Source of the DNA: Oscillospiraceae bacterium
Lineage (GTDB): Bacteria > Bacillota > Clostridia > Oscillospirales > Ruminococcaceae
Direction: 5' to 3'
Length of the DNA: 49,416 bases
Assembly (NCBI GenBank): GCA_017545185.1
Contig: JAFWQJ010000078.1
Span: forward strand, 1 to 49,416
In this document: one piece after another, positions 24,579 through 33,432 of the stretch
How positions within the stretch are numbered: the first letter of the stretch is position 1
Layout of the letters: each line of letters begins with the position of its first letter
Notes under the pieces: model-generated
Told to the model about the DNA's origin: nothing
What the model saw: only the letters and a program-made list of their open reading frames with translations
The model's database searches: none
Position numbers and translations under genes: made by a program

Positions 24579-25862
24579 ATGAAAGTATTGGTAGTCGGAG
24601 GCGGCGGCAGAGAGCACGCCATTGTCATGAAGCTCAGCGAATCTCCGCTGGTCACCGAACTCTACTGTGCGCCGGGCAACGGCGGAATCGCAAAGTATGC
24701 CGAATGCTATCCGGTCAAGGCGACCGATCTGGACGGGATGCTGGCGCTTGCGAAGAAGCTCGCCGTGGACTGGGTGTTCGTCGCGCCGGATGATCCGCTC
24801 GTGCTCGGCATGGCGGATCTGCTGCGTGCAAACGGATTCAAGGTATTCGGCCCGTCCAAGGCTGCTGCGATCATCGAGGGCAGCAAGGTCTTTTCCAAGA
24901 ACCTGATGAAGAAATACGGCATCCCGACCGCGAAGTACGAGGTCTTTGACGATGCGGAAAAGGCCATGGCGTATATCCGCAAACAGAATACCTATCCGAC
25001 GGTCGTCAAGGCGGACGGCCTTGCACTCGGCAAGGGTGTGATCATTGCGCAGTCCGAGCAGGAGGCCTGCGACGCCGTGCGCTCCATTATGGAGGATAAG
25101 ATCTTCGGAGAGAGCGGCTCCAAGCTGGTCGTGGAGGAATTCCTGACCGGTCCTGAAGTCTCCGTGCTGGCCTTCACCGACGGCGAGACCGTTGCGCCGA
25201 TGATCTCCTCTATGGATCACAAGCGCGCACTGGACGGCGACCGCGGCAAGAATACCGGCGGCATGGGCACCGTTTCCCCGAACCCGTACTATACCAAGGA
25301 GATCGCGGATCAGTGTATGCGGGAGATCTTCCTGCCGACCATGCACGCGATGAACGGCGAGAACCGCACCTTCCGCGGCTGCCTGTACTTCGGCCTGATG
25401 CTCACGCCGAACGGCCCGAAGGTCATCGAATACAACTGCCGCTTCGGCGATCCGGAGACGCAGGTCGTGCTGCCGATGCTGAAAACCGATCTGCTGGAGA
25501 TCATGGAGGCGGTCGAAAGCTGCACCCTCGAAAATCTCCCGATCCAGTGGAAGAACGGCGCCTGCGCCTGCGTCATCCTCGCAAGCGGCGGCTATCCGGA
25601 AAAATATGAGACCGGCAAGGAGATTTCCGGTCTGGACGAAAAGGGACAGCTTGCGGGTGCTGCGGTCTATCACGCAGGCACGAAGCTTTCCGAGGACGGC
25701 AAATTCCTTACGGCAGGCGGCCGCGTGCTCGGCATCACCGCCTCTGCCGCAAAGCTGAAGGATGCACTGGATGCTGCATACCGCGCAGCCGGTGCCGTCA
25801 CCTTCGATCAGGTGCATTACCGCCGTGATATCGGCCAGCGTGCACTTGCCGCGAAGAAATAA
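24579..25862 (+). CDS. purD: PurD, GAR synthetase
   Basis: A 427-residue phosphoribosylamine-glycine ligase: ATP-dependent joining of glycine to phosphoribosylamine, the second step of the pathway. Motifs: VLVVGGGGREHA at 3-14, ATP-grasp VVKADGLALGKGV near 142-154, the NTGGMGTVSP loop near 225-235, and EYNCRFGDPETQ near 286-297. AAGGA is upstream of the ATG. Length is normal. Last of the eight purine genes; the following membrane protein starts 8 bp on. Confidence 0.97.
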   Translation: MKVLVVGGGGREHAIVMKLSESPLVTELYCAPGNGGIAKYAECYPVKATDLDGMLALAKKLAVDWVFVAPDDPLVLGMADLLRANGFKVFGPSKAAAIIEGSKVFSKNLMKKYGIPTAKYEVFDDAEKAMAYIRKQNTYPTVVKADGLALGKGVIIAQSEQEACDAVRSIMEDKIFGESGSKLVVEEFLTGPEVSVLAFTDGETVAPMISSMDHKRALDGDRGKNTGGMGTVSPNPYYTKEIADQCMREIFLPTMHAMNGENRTFRGCLYFGLMLTPNGPKVIEYNCRFGDPETQVVLPMLKTDLLEIMEAVESCTLENLPIQWKNGACACVILASGGYPEKYETGKEISGLDEKGQLAGAAVYHAGTKLSEDGKFLTAGGRVLGITASAAKLKDALDAAYRAAGAVTFDQVHYRRDIGQRALAAKK

Positions 25863-25870
25863 TCCGCGCA

Positions 25871-26848
25871 ATGGCAAAGAAACAGGAGCGTACCGAACGG
25901 ACAGAACGCCGGCGCGCGGCACGCTCCGGAGCTGTTGTGCCGGAGGAGCTTTCATGGAGAGACCGGCGGGAGTATCAGCGCGAGCACAGCGGTGCGCGCC
26001 GCTATACCCTGACGGACTGCATGAAAATGGGCAGACTTGCCAATATCCTGTTCATTGTATTTATCGTCATTGCTTTGATATACTATTATTCGATCGGACG
26101 GAACGGCAAATTCTTCATTCCGTTTGAAGTCTTTGCGTTCTCGGTCGAGGGGATCGCCTTTGTGCTGTTCGCGGTCTGTGCGGCCTGGCTTGACAGACTG
26201 GTGCGCGCGCGCGGCATCATGAAAACGCTGCTGATCGTATATGTCACGGTTGAGGTCGGGCTGATGCTCGTGGAATTCGGACTGGTTCCGTTCCTTGAAC
26301 CGCTCGGCAAGAATGTCGGCATCATTCTGGTGCATGTGATCTTCTCTGCGGCGGTGTCGCTTTCGCTGCTGATGCTCGATCCTCAGAATAAAGTGCTGCA
26401 GCGGATCGTCATGATCACGACAGTCATCATTCTGGCCGGTATGCTGACGGCTGCGGCGGGCTACCGCATTTACGCGAGTATTCTGGTCAATGCGGTCGGC
26501 TATATCGTGTTCTTCTCGTCCATGGTGCGGCAGCTGGCACTGGATGAGCTGGATATCGACTGCTACGGCGATCAGGCGCGTGTCTCGGAAATTTCCTCGA
26601 CGATGTTTGCCGATACGCCGACCATGGTCGAGATCCCCGGCCTTGAGACGCCTGTCACACTGAAGCAGAAGCTTCGCCGCGCGATCATCCGGATGACGCC
26701 CAGCGACGAAAAGATCGTGCTGACCGATGACGACGAGAAGTTCGAGTACGAATTCGGCGCGGATGCGGATGACGACGACGAGGACGAATACGAAGAATAT
26801 GAGGACGCCGAAGCCGCAGACGACGATGAGGACGGCGGGGACGCATGA
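25871..26848 (+). CDS. Polytopic membrane protein with acidic tail
   Basis: A 325-residue protein: a basic N-terminus (residues 1-50, many Arg/Lys/Glu), then six to seven membrane segments (about 57-75, 85-105, 115-140, 150-170, 178-195, 200-220) and a cytosolic C-terminus ending in an acidic run of about 40 residues (DDDDEDEYEEYEDAEAADDD). No family recognised. No clear ribosome site precedes the ATG; it begins 8 bp after purD and is probably read by coupling. Its stop overlaps the uvrC start by 4 bp. The acidic tail recalls that of the glycosyltransferase at the head of the run. Confidence 0.75.
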   Translation: MAKKQERTERTERRRAARSGAVVPEELSWRDRREYQREHSGARRYTLTDCMKMGRLANILFIVFIVIALIYYYSIGRNGKFFIPFEVFAFSVEGIAFVLFAVCAAWLDRLVRARGIMKTLLIVYVTVEVGLMLVEFGLVPFLEPLGKNVGIILVHVIFSAAVSLSLLMLDPQNKVLQRIVMITTVIILAGMLTAAAGYRIYASILVNAVGYIVFFSSMVRQLALDELDIDCYGDQARVSEISSTMFADTPTMVEIPGLETPVTLKQKLRRAIIRMTPSDEKIVLTDDDEKFEYEFGADADDDDEDEYEEYEDAEAADDDEDGGDA

Positions 26849-28707
26849 ATCCGAGACTACCCTATCTGCAGCGGAAAACCGCTGCACTGACGACCTCTCC
26901 GGGCGTGTATATCATGAAGAACGCGCAGGAGAAGATCATCTATATCGGCAAGGCGAAGAACCTGCGCAACCGCGTGACCAGCTATTTCCGCGATCATCCG
27001 GATCACACCGTCAAGACCGCGCAGATGGTCTCGCAGGTCTACGATTACGATTTTATTGTCACCGGTTCGGAATACGAAGCGCTGGTGCTGGAATGCTCGC
27101 TGATCAAGCAGCACAAGCCGCGCTACAACATTCTGCTGAAGGATGACAAGGGCTATCACTATATCAAAATTTCGCCGCCGCCCTATTCCCGCATCACCGC
27201 GGAGCTGCGGGCGGACGGCGAGGGCACGTATCTGGGACCGTATATGAGCGGCTTCACCGCAAGGCAGACCGTCAACGCGGTCAACCGCATGTTCCGGCTG
27301 CCGACCTGTCACCGGCCGTTCCCGGAGAGCTTCCGGAAGGAGCGCCCCTGCCTGAATTATCACATCGGGCAGTGCATGGGCGTCTGCCGCGGACAGATCT
27401 CCGAGGCGGAATATGCAGAGGCGGTCAGCGATGCCGTGCGCTTTATCAAAAACGGCGGCGACCATACGATCACCGCGCTGGAGGAGCGCATGACGGCAGC
27501 GGCCGACCGGCTCGATTTTGAGGAGGCCGCCCGCCTGCGCGACCGCATCGCCGCGATCCGCAGTGCCGGGGAAAAGCAGGACATCATGGATGCCGTCACG
27601 GCCGACACCGATGTGATCGGTACGGCGGAAACGAACGATACGACGGTCATTTCCGTGCTGATCTACCGCAGCGGAAGGCTCTATGACCAGCAGTCCTTCG
27701 TGATCTCCTCGGAGGCGCTCTCGGAGCAGCCGCTTGACGATTTTCTCCCGCAGTATTACAGCACCCGCAGCGGTGCCGATCTGCCGAAAACGATCCTCAC
27801 GGAGCGGATGCCGGCGGAATCGGAGCTGATCTGCGAGATGCTTTCGGAACGCGCAGGCCGCAGCGTCACGATCGAGCAGCCTGTACGCGGTGCCAGACAC
27901 CGGCTCGTGCTCATGGCAAAGCATAACGCCGGAGAAAAGCTCTCGCTCCGCTCCGGAAGGACCAGCCGCGAGCTGCTCGGGCTGGAGGAGCTTGCAAGGG
28001 CACTCGGACTGGAAAAGCCGCCCGTGCGCATCGAATCCTACGATATCTCGAATCTGTCCTCGGCGTCGATGGTCGCAGGCATGGTCGTGTTCGAGAACGG
28101 CAGACCGCTGAAAAGCGCCTACCGCCGCTTCGCGATCAAAGAGCTGCATCAGCAGAACGACTACGCCGCGATGCAGGAGGTCATCCGCAGACGCTTCGGG
28201 GAATATTTCAAGGCACAGGCGGAAACGGACGAAACGAAAAAAGCCCTCAACGCCTTTGCCGTGCTGCCGGATCTGATTTTGCTCGACGGCGGTCAGACCC
28301 ATGTCTCCGCAATCGCACCGATCCTTGCGGAGCTGCAGCTTTCGGTGCCGCTGTTCGGCATGGTCAAGGACAGCAAGCACCGCACCCGCGCGATCGCTGC
28401 AAACGGCGGCGAGATCGCCGTGCGTGAGAGCAGAGCCGCATTTGCGCTGCTGACGCGCATTCAGGACGAGGTGCATCGCTATGCGATCACCTATATGAAA
28501 ACCAAGCACAAGAAAACAGGCTATGCGCTGACGCTCACGCAGGTGCCCGGCATCGGCGAGAAAAAGGCGCAGAAGCTGCTGCTGACTTATAAGACCCGCG
28601 CACAGCTCAAGGCGGCGACGCCGGAGCAGCTCGCAAAGACCGCCGGCGTCAGTACGGAGACCGGTCTTGCGCTGTTTGCACTGATTCAGGAGCTGCCGGA
28701 TTCCTGA
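26845..28707 (+). CDS. uvrC: UvrC, excinuclease ABC subunit C
   Basis: A 620-residue UvrC, the nuclease that cuts on both sides of bulky DNA lesions with UvrA and UvrB. Domains in order: GIY-YIG nuclease (SPGVYIMKN to YIGKAKNLRNRV, residues 17-55), Cys-rich region (CLNYHIGQCMGVC near 170), UVR helix pair (LDFEEAARLRDRIAAI near 215-232), RNase H-like nuclease with ESYDISN near 395, LLDGG near 472, and a C-terminal helix-hairpin-helix pair (PGIGEKKAQKLL near 570). Length is typical. The start overlaps the upstream gene (ATGA). Confidence 0.97.
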   Translation: MNPRLPYLQRKTAALTTSPGVYIMKNAQEKIIYIGKAKNLRNRVTSYFRDHPDHTVKTAQMVSQVYDYDFIVTGSEYEALVLECSLIKQHKPRYNILLKDDKGYHYIKISPPPYSRITAELRADGEGTYLGPYMSGFTARQTVNAVNRMFRLPTCHRPFPESFRKERPCLNYHIGQCMGVCRGQISEAEYAEAVSDAVRFIKNGGDHTITALEERMTAAADRLDFEEAARLRDRIAAIRSAGEKQDIMDAVTADTDVIGTAETNDTTVISVLIYRSGRLYDQQSFVISSEALSEQPLDDFLPQYYSTRSGADLPKTILTERMPAESELICEMLSERAGRSVTIEQPVRGARHRLVLMAKHNAGEKLSLRSGRTSRELLGLEELARALGLEKPPVRIESYDISNLSSASMVAGMVVFENGRPLKSAYRRFAIKELHQQNDYAAMQEVIRRRFGEYFKAQAETDETKKALNAFAVLPDLILLDGGQTHVSAIAPILAELQLSVPLFGMVKDSKHRTRAIAANGGEIAVRESRAAFALLTRIQDEVHRYAITYMKTKHKKTGYALTLTQVPGIGEKKAQKLLLTYKTRAQLKAATPEQLAKTAGVSTETGLALFALIQELPDS

Positions 28708-28875
28708 GCGTGCGGGGCGCATCATCCACGACACACACTTTGCATCGCACCACATTCCATTCCTTTTGAAACCCGCGCAATATCATGAGTTTGCAAGCAG
28801 CCGGGAACCCCGCGCTGCAGGACCGCGGAGCATCCGCATGACGCAATCCGAAATGCTATGAAAGGGGATCATGCT

Positions 28876-29853
28876 ATGGAACCTTTGAAACTTTTGCCTG
28901 CGTTTCAGGACTATATCTGGGGCGGAACACGGCTGCGTGACGAATACGGCAAGCCGTGCGATCTGGAGCGTATTGCCGAAAGCTGGGAGCTCTCCTGTCA
29001 CCCGGCAGGGGAATCCGTCATCATGAACAGTGTGTACAAGGGGCAGACGCTGAAATCCTATCTGGAACAGGACTGGGCTGCCCGTGTGGGAGAGGGTGCC
29101 GCAAGACTGTCGGCATTTCCGGTGATGGTCAAGCTGATCGACGCCCGGCAGGATCTTAGTGTGCAGGTGCATCCGGATGACCGCTATGCGCGTGTCCATG
29201 AGAAGGGCGAAAACGGCAAGACGGAATGCTGGTATGTCATGGACTGCGATGAGGGCGCGGCACTGGCTCTCGGCTTCAACAGAGAGCTGACGAAGGATGA
29301 GTTCCGCCGTGCGATCAAGCAGGGCACCGTGCTCGACTGTATGCAGCTTGTGCCGGTCAAAAAGGGCGATGTGTTCTTTATTGAGGCAGGCACGCTCCAT
29401 GCGATCGGTGCGGGCATCCTGATCGCGGAGATTCAGCAGAGCTCCAATCTGACCTACCGTGTGTATGATTATGACCGCGTCGGAGCCGACGGCAAACCGC
29501 GCGAACTGCATATTGAAAAGGCCGTGGATGTGACCAAGACATGGCCGGCGCCGCCGCGCAGAAATATCCCGCTGACCGATTATCAGGGCTACAGCGTGGC
29601 GCTGCTCGCGGACTGCCCGTATTTCACGGTCACGGAGCTGCATATCACAGAGGGTGCAGCATTCCCGGCAAGCGGCGGACGTTCCTATACGCATCTGCTC
29701 TGCACGGACGGCGAAGCGGCACTCGTCTATGACAACGGCGTCGCACTGCCGGTCGTCAAGGGCGATTCCCTGTTCCTGCCCGCGAATTTCGGCGCATATT
29801 CTCTGCGCGGCAAGCACTGCACATTCCTCTGTACGCAGACACTTCCGCGCTGA
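28876..29853 (+). CDS. manA: Class I mannose-6-phosphate isomerase
   Basis: A 325-residue type I phosphomannose isomerase interconverting mannose-6-P and fructose-6-P. Motifs: FQDYIWGGTRLRD near residue 12, ESWELSCHP near 40, the metal ligands in VQVHPDD near 97-103 and GTLHAIGAG near 175-183, and the late YRVYDYDR near 200. The ATG at 28876 has AAAGGGG 8 nt upstream, better than an earlier ATG at 28858. It is followed 12 bp later by 29866, suggesting a sugar-phosphate unit with the ROK kinase. The 168 bp after uvrC shows no clear promoter or terminator. Confidence 0.93.
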   Translation: MEPLKLLPAFQDYIWGGTRLRDEYGKPCDLERIAESWELSCHPAGESVIMNSVYKGQTLKSYLEQDWAARVGEGAARLSAFPVMVKLIDARQDLSVQVHPDDRYARVHEKGENGKTECWYVMDCDEGAALALGFNRELTKDEFRRAIKQGTVLDCMQLVPVKKGDVFFIEAGTLHAIGAGILIAEIQQSSNLTYRVYDYDRVGADGKPRELHIEKAVDVTKTWPAPPRRNIPLTDYQGYSVALLADCPYFTVTELHITEGAAFPASGGRSYTHLLCTDGEAALVYDNGVALPVVKGDSLFLPANFGAYSLRGKHCTFLCTQTLPR

Positions 29854-29865
29854 TAAGGAGTTTTT

Positions 29866-30741
29866 ATGGATCTATCAGGTTTCAGCGGCCTTCTCAAAAA
29901 TTTCGGCGTCGATCTCGATGCCGTTCAGGAGGCGATCAACAACCCGGAAACGCAGGAGCAGATCGCGGCCTGTCAGCAGGAGCTCACGCAGAATCCCGGC
30001 TTTTCGGATATGATGGGCAAGCTCGACGGGATCGCCGCACAGGGCGGCATCATGCCGGATGACATTGACGGGATGATCGAGAGCCTCGGCGGCATGGGCG
30101 GCATCAGCAATATGCTCGGCAGCATGGGCAGCCTGTTCGGGGCGATGACCGGCGGGAACGATATCGACAGCGCCGTTTCCGATTACGAGCCGGAAGCCTA
30201 CGATGCCGGCGACCGCGCATTCGTCACCGAGCTGAAGGCATGGCTCAAGGACACCGCTGCGGATATTCCGGCTGACGGTGTCTGTATGCTGGAAATCGGG
30301 TATCACCTCGTATTTCCGGGCGAGGGCGCGGAAAATGTGACGGGCGAGCTGTGGCTCGGCTACAACACCGCGCAGACCGATGCGGACAACTGCGCAAACG
30401 GTCATGCGGACGAGCGCTGGAACATTGCGTTCTGGACGGCCAACCGGTTCCGCCTGCTGGATCAGGAGCCGCTGGCGGACTGGTACGCATCGCAGGGCTA
30501 TGATCTTGCGGAGCTTGACGACGAGGACGGGCTCAAACAGCGCATTTACGATCTGGCTGCGGTTGCGGTCACGGAGCTGCACCGCGAGAAATTCACGGAG
30601 CAGCACTTCGGGAAGAAGATTCCGTTCATCATTGAGGATTACGAATACAACGAAAAAACCGCAGTCCGTGCGGTGAAAGCCAACGGGAAAGAACTGTTCG
30701 ACGGAGCATTTTTCGCTTTCTGCGGCTGGGCGGATGCATAA
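29866..30741 (+). CDS. Hypothetical protein, Gly/Met-rich N-terminus
   Basis: A 291-residue soluble acidic protein. Residues 1-105 are helical with a Gly/Met-rich stretch (GGMGGISNMLGSMGSLFGAMTGG near 74-96). Residues 115-291 form a separate alpha/beta domain with many Trp, Tyr and acidic residues. No known motif. AAGGAG precedes the ATG. It lies between manA and the ROK glucokinase, so it is likely co-transcribed with them. Function unknown. Confidence 0.75.
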   Translation: MDLSGFSGLLKNFGVDLDAVQEAINNPETQEQIAACQQELTQNPGFSDMMGKLDGIAAQGGIMPDDIDGMIESLGGMGGISNMLGSMGSLFGAMTGGNDIDSAVSDYEPEAYDAGDRAFVTELKAWLKDTAADIPADGVCMLEIGYHLVFPGEGAENVTGELWLGYNTAQTDADNCANGHADERWNIAFWTANRFRLLDQEPLADWYASQGYDLAELDDEDGLKQRIYDLAAVAVTELHREKFTEQHFGKKIPFIIEDYEYNEKTAVRAVKANGKELFDGAFFAFCGWADA

Positions 30742-30804
30742 CACAAAACAGAATGCGAACGCATTTTGAAATACAGAAAACCAAAAACGGAGGAACCAAA
30801 CCAA

Positions 30805-31758
30805 ATGAAATATTACATCGGCATTGACCTGGGCGGCACCAACATCGTCGCCGGACTTGTGGACGAGAATTACAAGATCCTGAACAAGGTCTCCCGCAAG
30901 ACCAACCGTCCGCGCCCCGCAGAGGAGATCGCGGCGGACATGGCGGCCTGTGCACTGGATGCGATCAAAGAGGGCGGTCTGACGAAGGATCAGATCGAGT
31001 GGATCGGCATCGGTACGCCGGGCATTGCAAATTCCGCGACCGGTATCATCGAGTATTCCAATAACCTGGATTTCCACAATGTCCCCATGGTCAAGTGGAT
31101 CTCGGAGCAGACCGGTCTGCCGGCATTCGTCGAGAACGACGCAAATGCTGCGGCCTACGGCGAATATGTTGCGGGTGCGGCAAAGGGCGCGACCAATGCG
31201 ATCTGTATCACGCTCGGTACGGGCGTCGGCGGCGGCATCGTCATTGACGGCAAGATCTATGCAGGCTCCAATTTCGCGGGCGCGGAGATCGGCCATACCG
31301 TGCTGAATCTGGACGGCCCGCAGTGCACCTGCGGCAGAAAGGGCTGCTTTGAGGTGTATTCCTCTGCGACCGGCCTGATCCGCATGACGGAGGAAGCGAT
31401 CGCTGCGCACCCGGAATGCGAAATGGCAAAAATGGCGGCGGAGCAGGGCAAGGTCTCTGCGCGCACCGCATTTGACTGTATGCGCCGCGGCGACAAGGCC
31501 GCAAAGGACGTCGTGGATTTCTACATCCGCGCACTGGCCGCAGGCATCACGAACACGATCAACATTTTCCAGCCGGATGTGCTCTGCATCGGCGGCGGCG
31601 TCTGCAATGAGGGCGACGCTCTGCTCCTGCCGGTCAAGGAGCTTGTCGCGCAGGAGGTCTACACCAAGAACTCCGAGAAGAACACCGAGATCGTGATCGC
31701 GCAGCTCGGCAATGATGCCGGTATCATCGGCGCAGCCTTCCTCGGCAAGGCAATCTGA
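30805..31758 (+). CDS. ROK family glucokinase
   Basis: A 317-residue ROK-family sugar kinase, most likely glucokinase. Signatures: phosphate loop IGIDLGGTNIVAG (residues 5-17), GTPGIAN near 72, the catalytic Asp in VENDANAAAYGE near 107-118, GTGVGGGIVIDGKI near 138-151, and the zinc-binding CTCGRKGCFE near 177-186. CGGAGGAA lies about 9 nt upstream of the ATG at 30805; an upstream TTG frame is rejected. It ends the long plus-strand run, with a terminator right after. Together with manA it fits hexose entry into glycolysis. Confidence 0.93.
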   Translation: MKYYIGIDLGGTNIVAGLVDENYKILNKVSRKTNRPRPAEEIAADMAACALDAIKEGGLTKDQIEWIGIGTPGIANSATGIIEYSNNLDFHNVPMVKWISEQTGLPAFVENDANAAAYGEYVAGAAKGATNAICITLGTGVGGGIVIDGKIYAGSNFAGAEIGHTVLNLDGPQCTCGRKGCFEVYSSATGLIRMTEEAIAAHPECEMAKMAAEQGKVSARTAFDCMRRGDKAAKDVVDFYIRALAAGITNTINIFQPDVLCIGGGVCNEGDALLLPVKELVAQEVYTKNSEKNTEIVIAQLGNDAGIIGAAFLGKAI

Positions 31759-31772
31759 TTCACCGAAAACAA

Positions 31773-31818
31773 AAGCCGCCTGATTCGCGCTGTGCGAGGT
31801 CAGGCGGCTTTATTTTTT
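31773..31818 (+). terminator. Intrinsic terminator of the glucokinase transcript
   Basis: Arms AAGCCGCCTGA (31773-31783) and TCAGGCGGCTT (31800-31810) with inner TCGC/GCGA, then TATTTTTT. Confidence 0.93.
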
Positions 31819-31962
31819 GTCCATATCCGCGAAGTACGTGCGGACGGAGGTCAACCTGTTGTAATACTGCTGGAAGTTGGAGAATCTGCGGAAGTAGAAA
31901 TCTCGGAAGATCATTATATTGAGATACACGGCGGTGCATTTGAACTGCTGCCGATTGAATAA
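31819..31962 (+). pseudogene. Possible 3' remnant of an unidentified gene
   Basis: An open plus-strand frame of 47 codons without any usable start codon, ending TAA at 31960-31962. The readable product (for example VVILLEVGESAEVEISED, then HYIEIHGGAFELLPIE) looks protein-like. Codons are AT-rich at third positions (GTA, ATA, GGA, GAA), unlike the neighbours. It is followed directly by a good terminator (31969). This suggests the tail of a gene whose front was deleted. It could also be chance coding in an intergenic gap. Confidence 0.35.
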
Positions 31963-31968
31963 AAACAC

Positions 31969-32006
31969 ACGCCCCGATTTCACGCGGATTCGGGGCGTCA
32001 TTTTAT
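31969..32006 (+). terminator. Intrinsic terminator after the gene remnant
   Basis: Arms ACGCCCCGA (31969-31977) and TCGGGGCGT (31990-31998), followed by CATTTTAT. Confidence 0.75.
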
Positions 32007-32014
32007 ACACAAAA

Positions 32015-32113
32015 ACGGGATTCTTAAGGGACAGTGTCCCTTAAGCGGGAGTTTGAGGGCAGAGCCCTCAACATCAATCCGTCGGAGACACCACACCGTC
32101 CGTCGGAGACACC
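32015..32113. repeat. Two-hairpin dispersed repeat, copy 2
   Basis: Arms CTTAAGGGACA (32023-32033) and TGTCCCTTAAG (32035-32045), spacer CGGGAG, then TTGAGGGC (32053-32060) and GCCCTCAA (32064-32071), then AATCCGTCGGAGACACC. The CCGTCGGAGACACC end is present twice in tandem. Same architecture as copy 1 at 64-133, with different paired stem bases. Confidence 0.65.
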
Positions 32114-32127
32114 TCTATGCACAAATA

Positions 32128-32652
32128 TCAGAGCCCGAACATATCATCAAAGGGGGCGGGGGTGCGCTGCAGCTCACCGTGGGCGGTCAGAATGCCGGAT
32201 TCCATGATATCGACCAGCCCGTAGGACGGCGCGAACTGGTCACGGGGCTGCGCCGCGCTGCCGGGGCTGAACAGGTGAATGCCGTCCACATAGCGGTCCA
32301 TGCGGATGTGCAGATGCCCGAACAGCACGAGGTCAGCACCGTCGGCCTTTGCGGTCTCGATGAGATTCTGCGGGAAATCCCCGGAAACATACCGGTGCCC
32401 GTGCACGATCAGTGCCTTGTGGCCGTAGGGCAGCGGGAGCGTCCTTGCCAGCGGAATGGCCGGGTCGTGGTCACAGTTGCCGCGCACCTGAATGAGCTTC
32501 TGTGCGTATTCGGGATGCTCGGCGAGGAATCGCTCTGTTTCGTATTCGCCGTCGCCGCAGTGCACGATCAGCTCTGCCTGCGGATGCGTCAGCAGTACAT
32601 GACGCAGAACGTCGTATCTGCCGTGTGTATCGGAGATCACCAGAATTTGCAT
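32128..32652 (-). CDS. YfcE-type metallophosphoesterase
   Basis: A 174-residue calcineurin-like phosphoesterase of the YfcE/MJ0936 group (phosphodiesterase activity on small substrates). The metal-binding motifs are complete: SDTHG (7-11), HCGDGE near 31-36, RGNCD near 57-61, IVHGH near 83-86 and FGHLHI near 111-116. AAAGGAG lies 9 nt upstream of the ATG at 32652, under the promoter at 32684. It is divergent from the small-protein cluster at 32785. Single-gene unit; physiological substrate unknown. Confidence 0.9.
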   Translation of the reverse strand: MQILVISDTHGRYDVLRHVLLTHPQAELIVHCGDGEYETERFLAEHPEYAQKLIQVRGNCDHDPAIPLARTLPLPYGHKALIVHGHRYVSGDFPQNLIETAKADGADLVLFGHLHIRMDRYVDGIHLFSPGSAAQPRDQFAPSYGLVDIMESGILTAHGELQRTPAPFDDMFGL

Positions 32653-32683
32653 GGGAACCCGCTCCTTTGTTCTTTTTTGCTTT

Positions 32684-32712
32684 ATTATAGCATATTATTC
32701 AGTGTATTTCAA
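32684..32712 (-). promoter_or_regulatory. Promoter of the phosphodiesterase gene, near-duplicate of 36145
   Basis: On the minus strand TTGAAA (32707-32712), 17-bp spacer, TATAAT (32684-32689), preceded by CCCA. A 36-bp stretch here differs at only about three positions from the promoter region of the unrelated gene at 36202. Confidence 0.85.
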
Positions 32713-32784
32713 TGGGCGGATGAAAATGGAGGCAGGTTCTTCCCGCATTATGGAAGAAACTGCAACAGATAAGGAGAGATCACT

Positions 32785-33027
32785 ATGGAGAAACCGAAGA
32801 ACAGTGCGCAGCTCAATGCGCTGCTGAATGCCGTCGGAAGCAAGCTTGGGATGCCGCCGGAGCAGCTGCGGCAGGAGCTCGAATCGGGCAAATTTGACCG
32901 CGCGATCGCGGGCATGGATCAGAAAAGCGCCGCGAAATTCCGGCAGGTGCTCGCAGACCCCAAAAAGCTCGATCAGATCATGAACAGCCGGCAGGCAAAG
33001 GCACTTTACGAAAAGCTGACCCGCTGA
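32785..33027 (+). CDS. Small protein of the BofA-like cluster
   Basis: An 80-residue soluble, helical, charged protein (LNALLNAVGSKLG, then PEQLRQELESGKFDRAI, then KLDQIMNSRQAKALYEKLT). It resembles short conserved clostridial proteins of unknown role. AAGGAG precedes the ATG. First of four closely spaced genes (to 33963) whose last member is BofA-like, so a link to spore development or envelope signalling is possible but is inferred only from context. Confidence 0.75.
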   Translation: MEKPKNSAQLNALLNAVGSKLGMPPEQLRQELESGKFDRAIAGMDQKSAAKFRQVLADPKKLDQIMNSRQAKALYEKLTR

Positions 33028-33057
33028 ATCAGGCATCCGGGAAGGGAGGTGCAGCAA

Positions 33058-33420
33058 TTGGACGATCTGACACAGAAGCTGCAGTCACTGCTTTCCGATC
33101 CGGAGAGTATGCGCGACCTGAAAGAGCTTGCCGCCATGCTGCACGATCCGCCGCCCGATGAGAAGTCCGCGCCGCCGCCGGAGCCCGCCGCCGCAGAAAA
33201 TCCGCTGCCGGATCTTTCAAAGCTGCTTGCGGTCGGGCAGGCGCTCTCGCAGGTGCAGCAGGACGAGACTGCGTCTTTGCTGCTTGCGCTGAAGCCGCAT
33301 CTTTCGGCGGAGCGCGCCAGACGGACGGACAAAGCCGTCAGGATGCTGCGGCTCTGGGCTGCGGCAGACGTCCTGCGGGAAAACGGAATGCTGCAGGAGC
33401 TGTTCGGGGAGCAGCAGTAG
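33058..33420 (+). CDS. Small helical protein of the BofA-like cluster
   Basis: A 120-residue protein: helical N-terminus (LQSLLSDPESMRDLKELAAML), Pro-rich linker near 35-55, helical C-terminus with LLLALKPHLSAERARRTDKA near 80-100. Start: TTG at 33058 is favoured because GGGAGGT lies 7 nt upstream; a GTG at 33049 would overlap that ribosome site. Similar helix-linker-helix proteins occur in clostridial genomes, but I know of no assigned function. 30 bp after 32785-33027 and 12 bp before 33433. Confidence 0.72.
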   Translation: MDDLTQKLQSLLSDPESMRDLKELAAMLHDPPPDEKSAPPPEPAAAENPLPDLSKLLAVGQALSQVQQDETASLLLALKPHLSAERARRTDKAVRMLRLWAAADVLRENGMLQELFGEQQ

Positions 33421-33432
33421 GAGGGGATCAGC

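Noticed and set aside
31810-32010. A 66-codon minus-strand frame between two terminators
   Set aside because: It starts inside a terminator hairpin and lacks a ribosome site; the plus-strand frame looks more protein-like.
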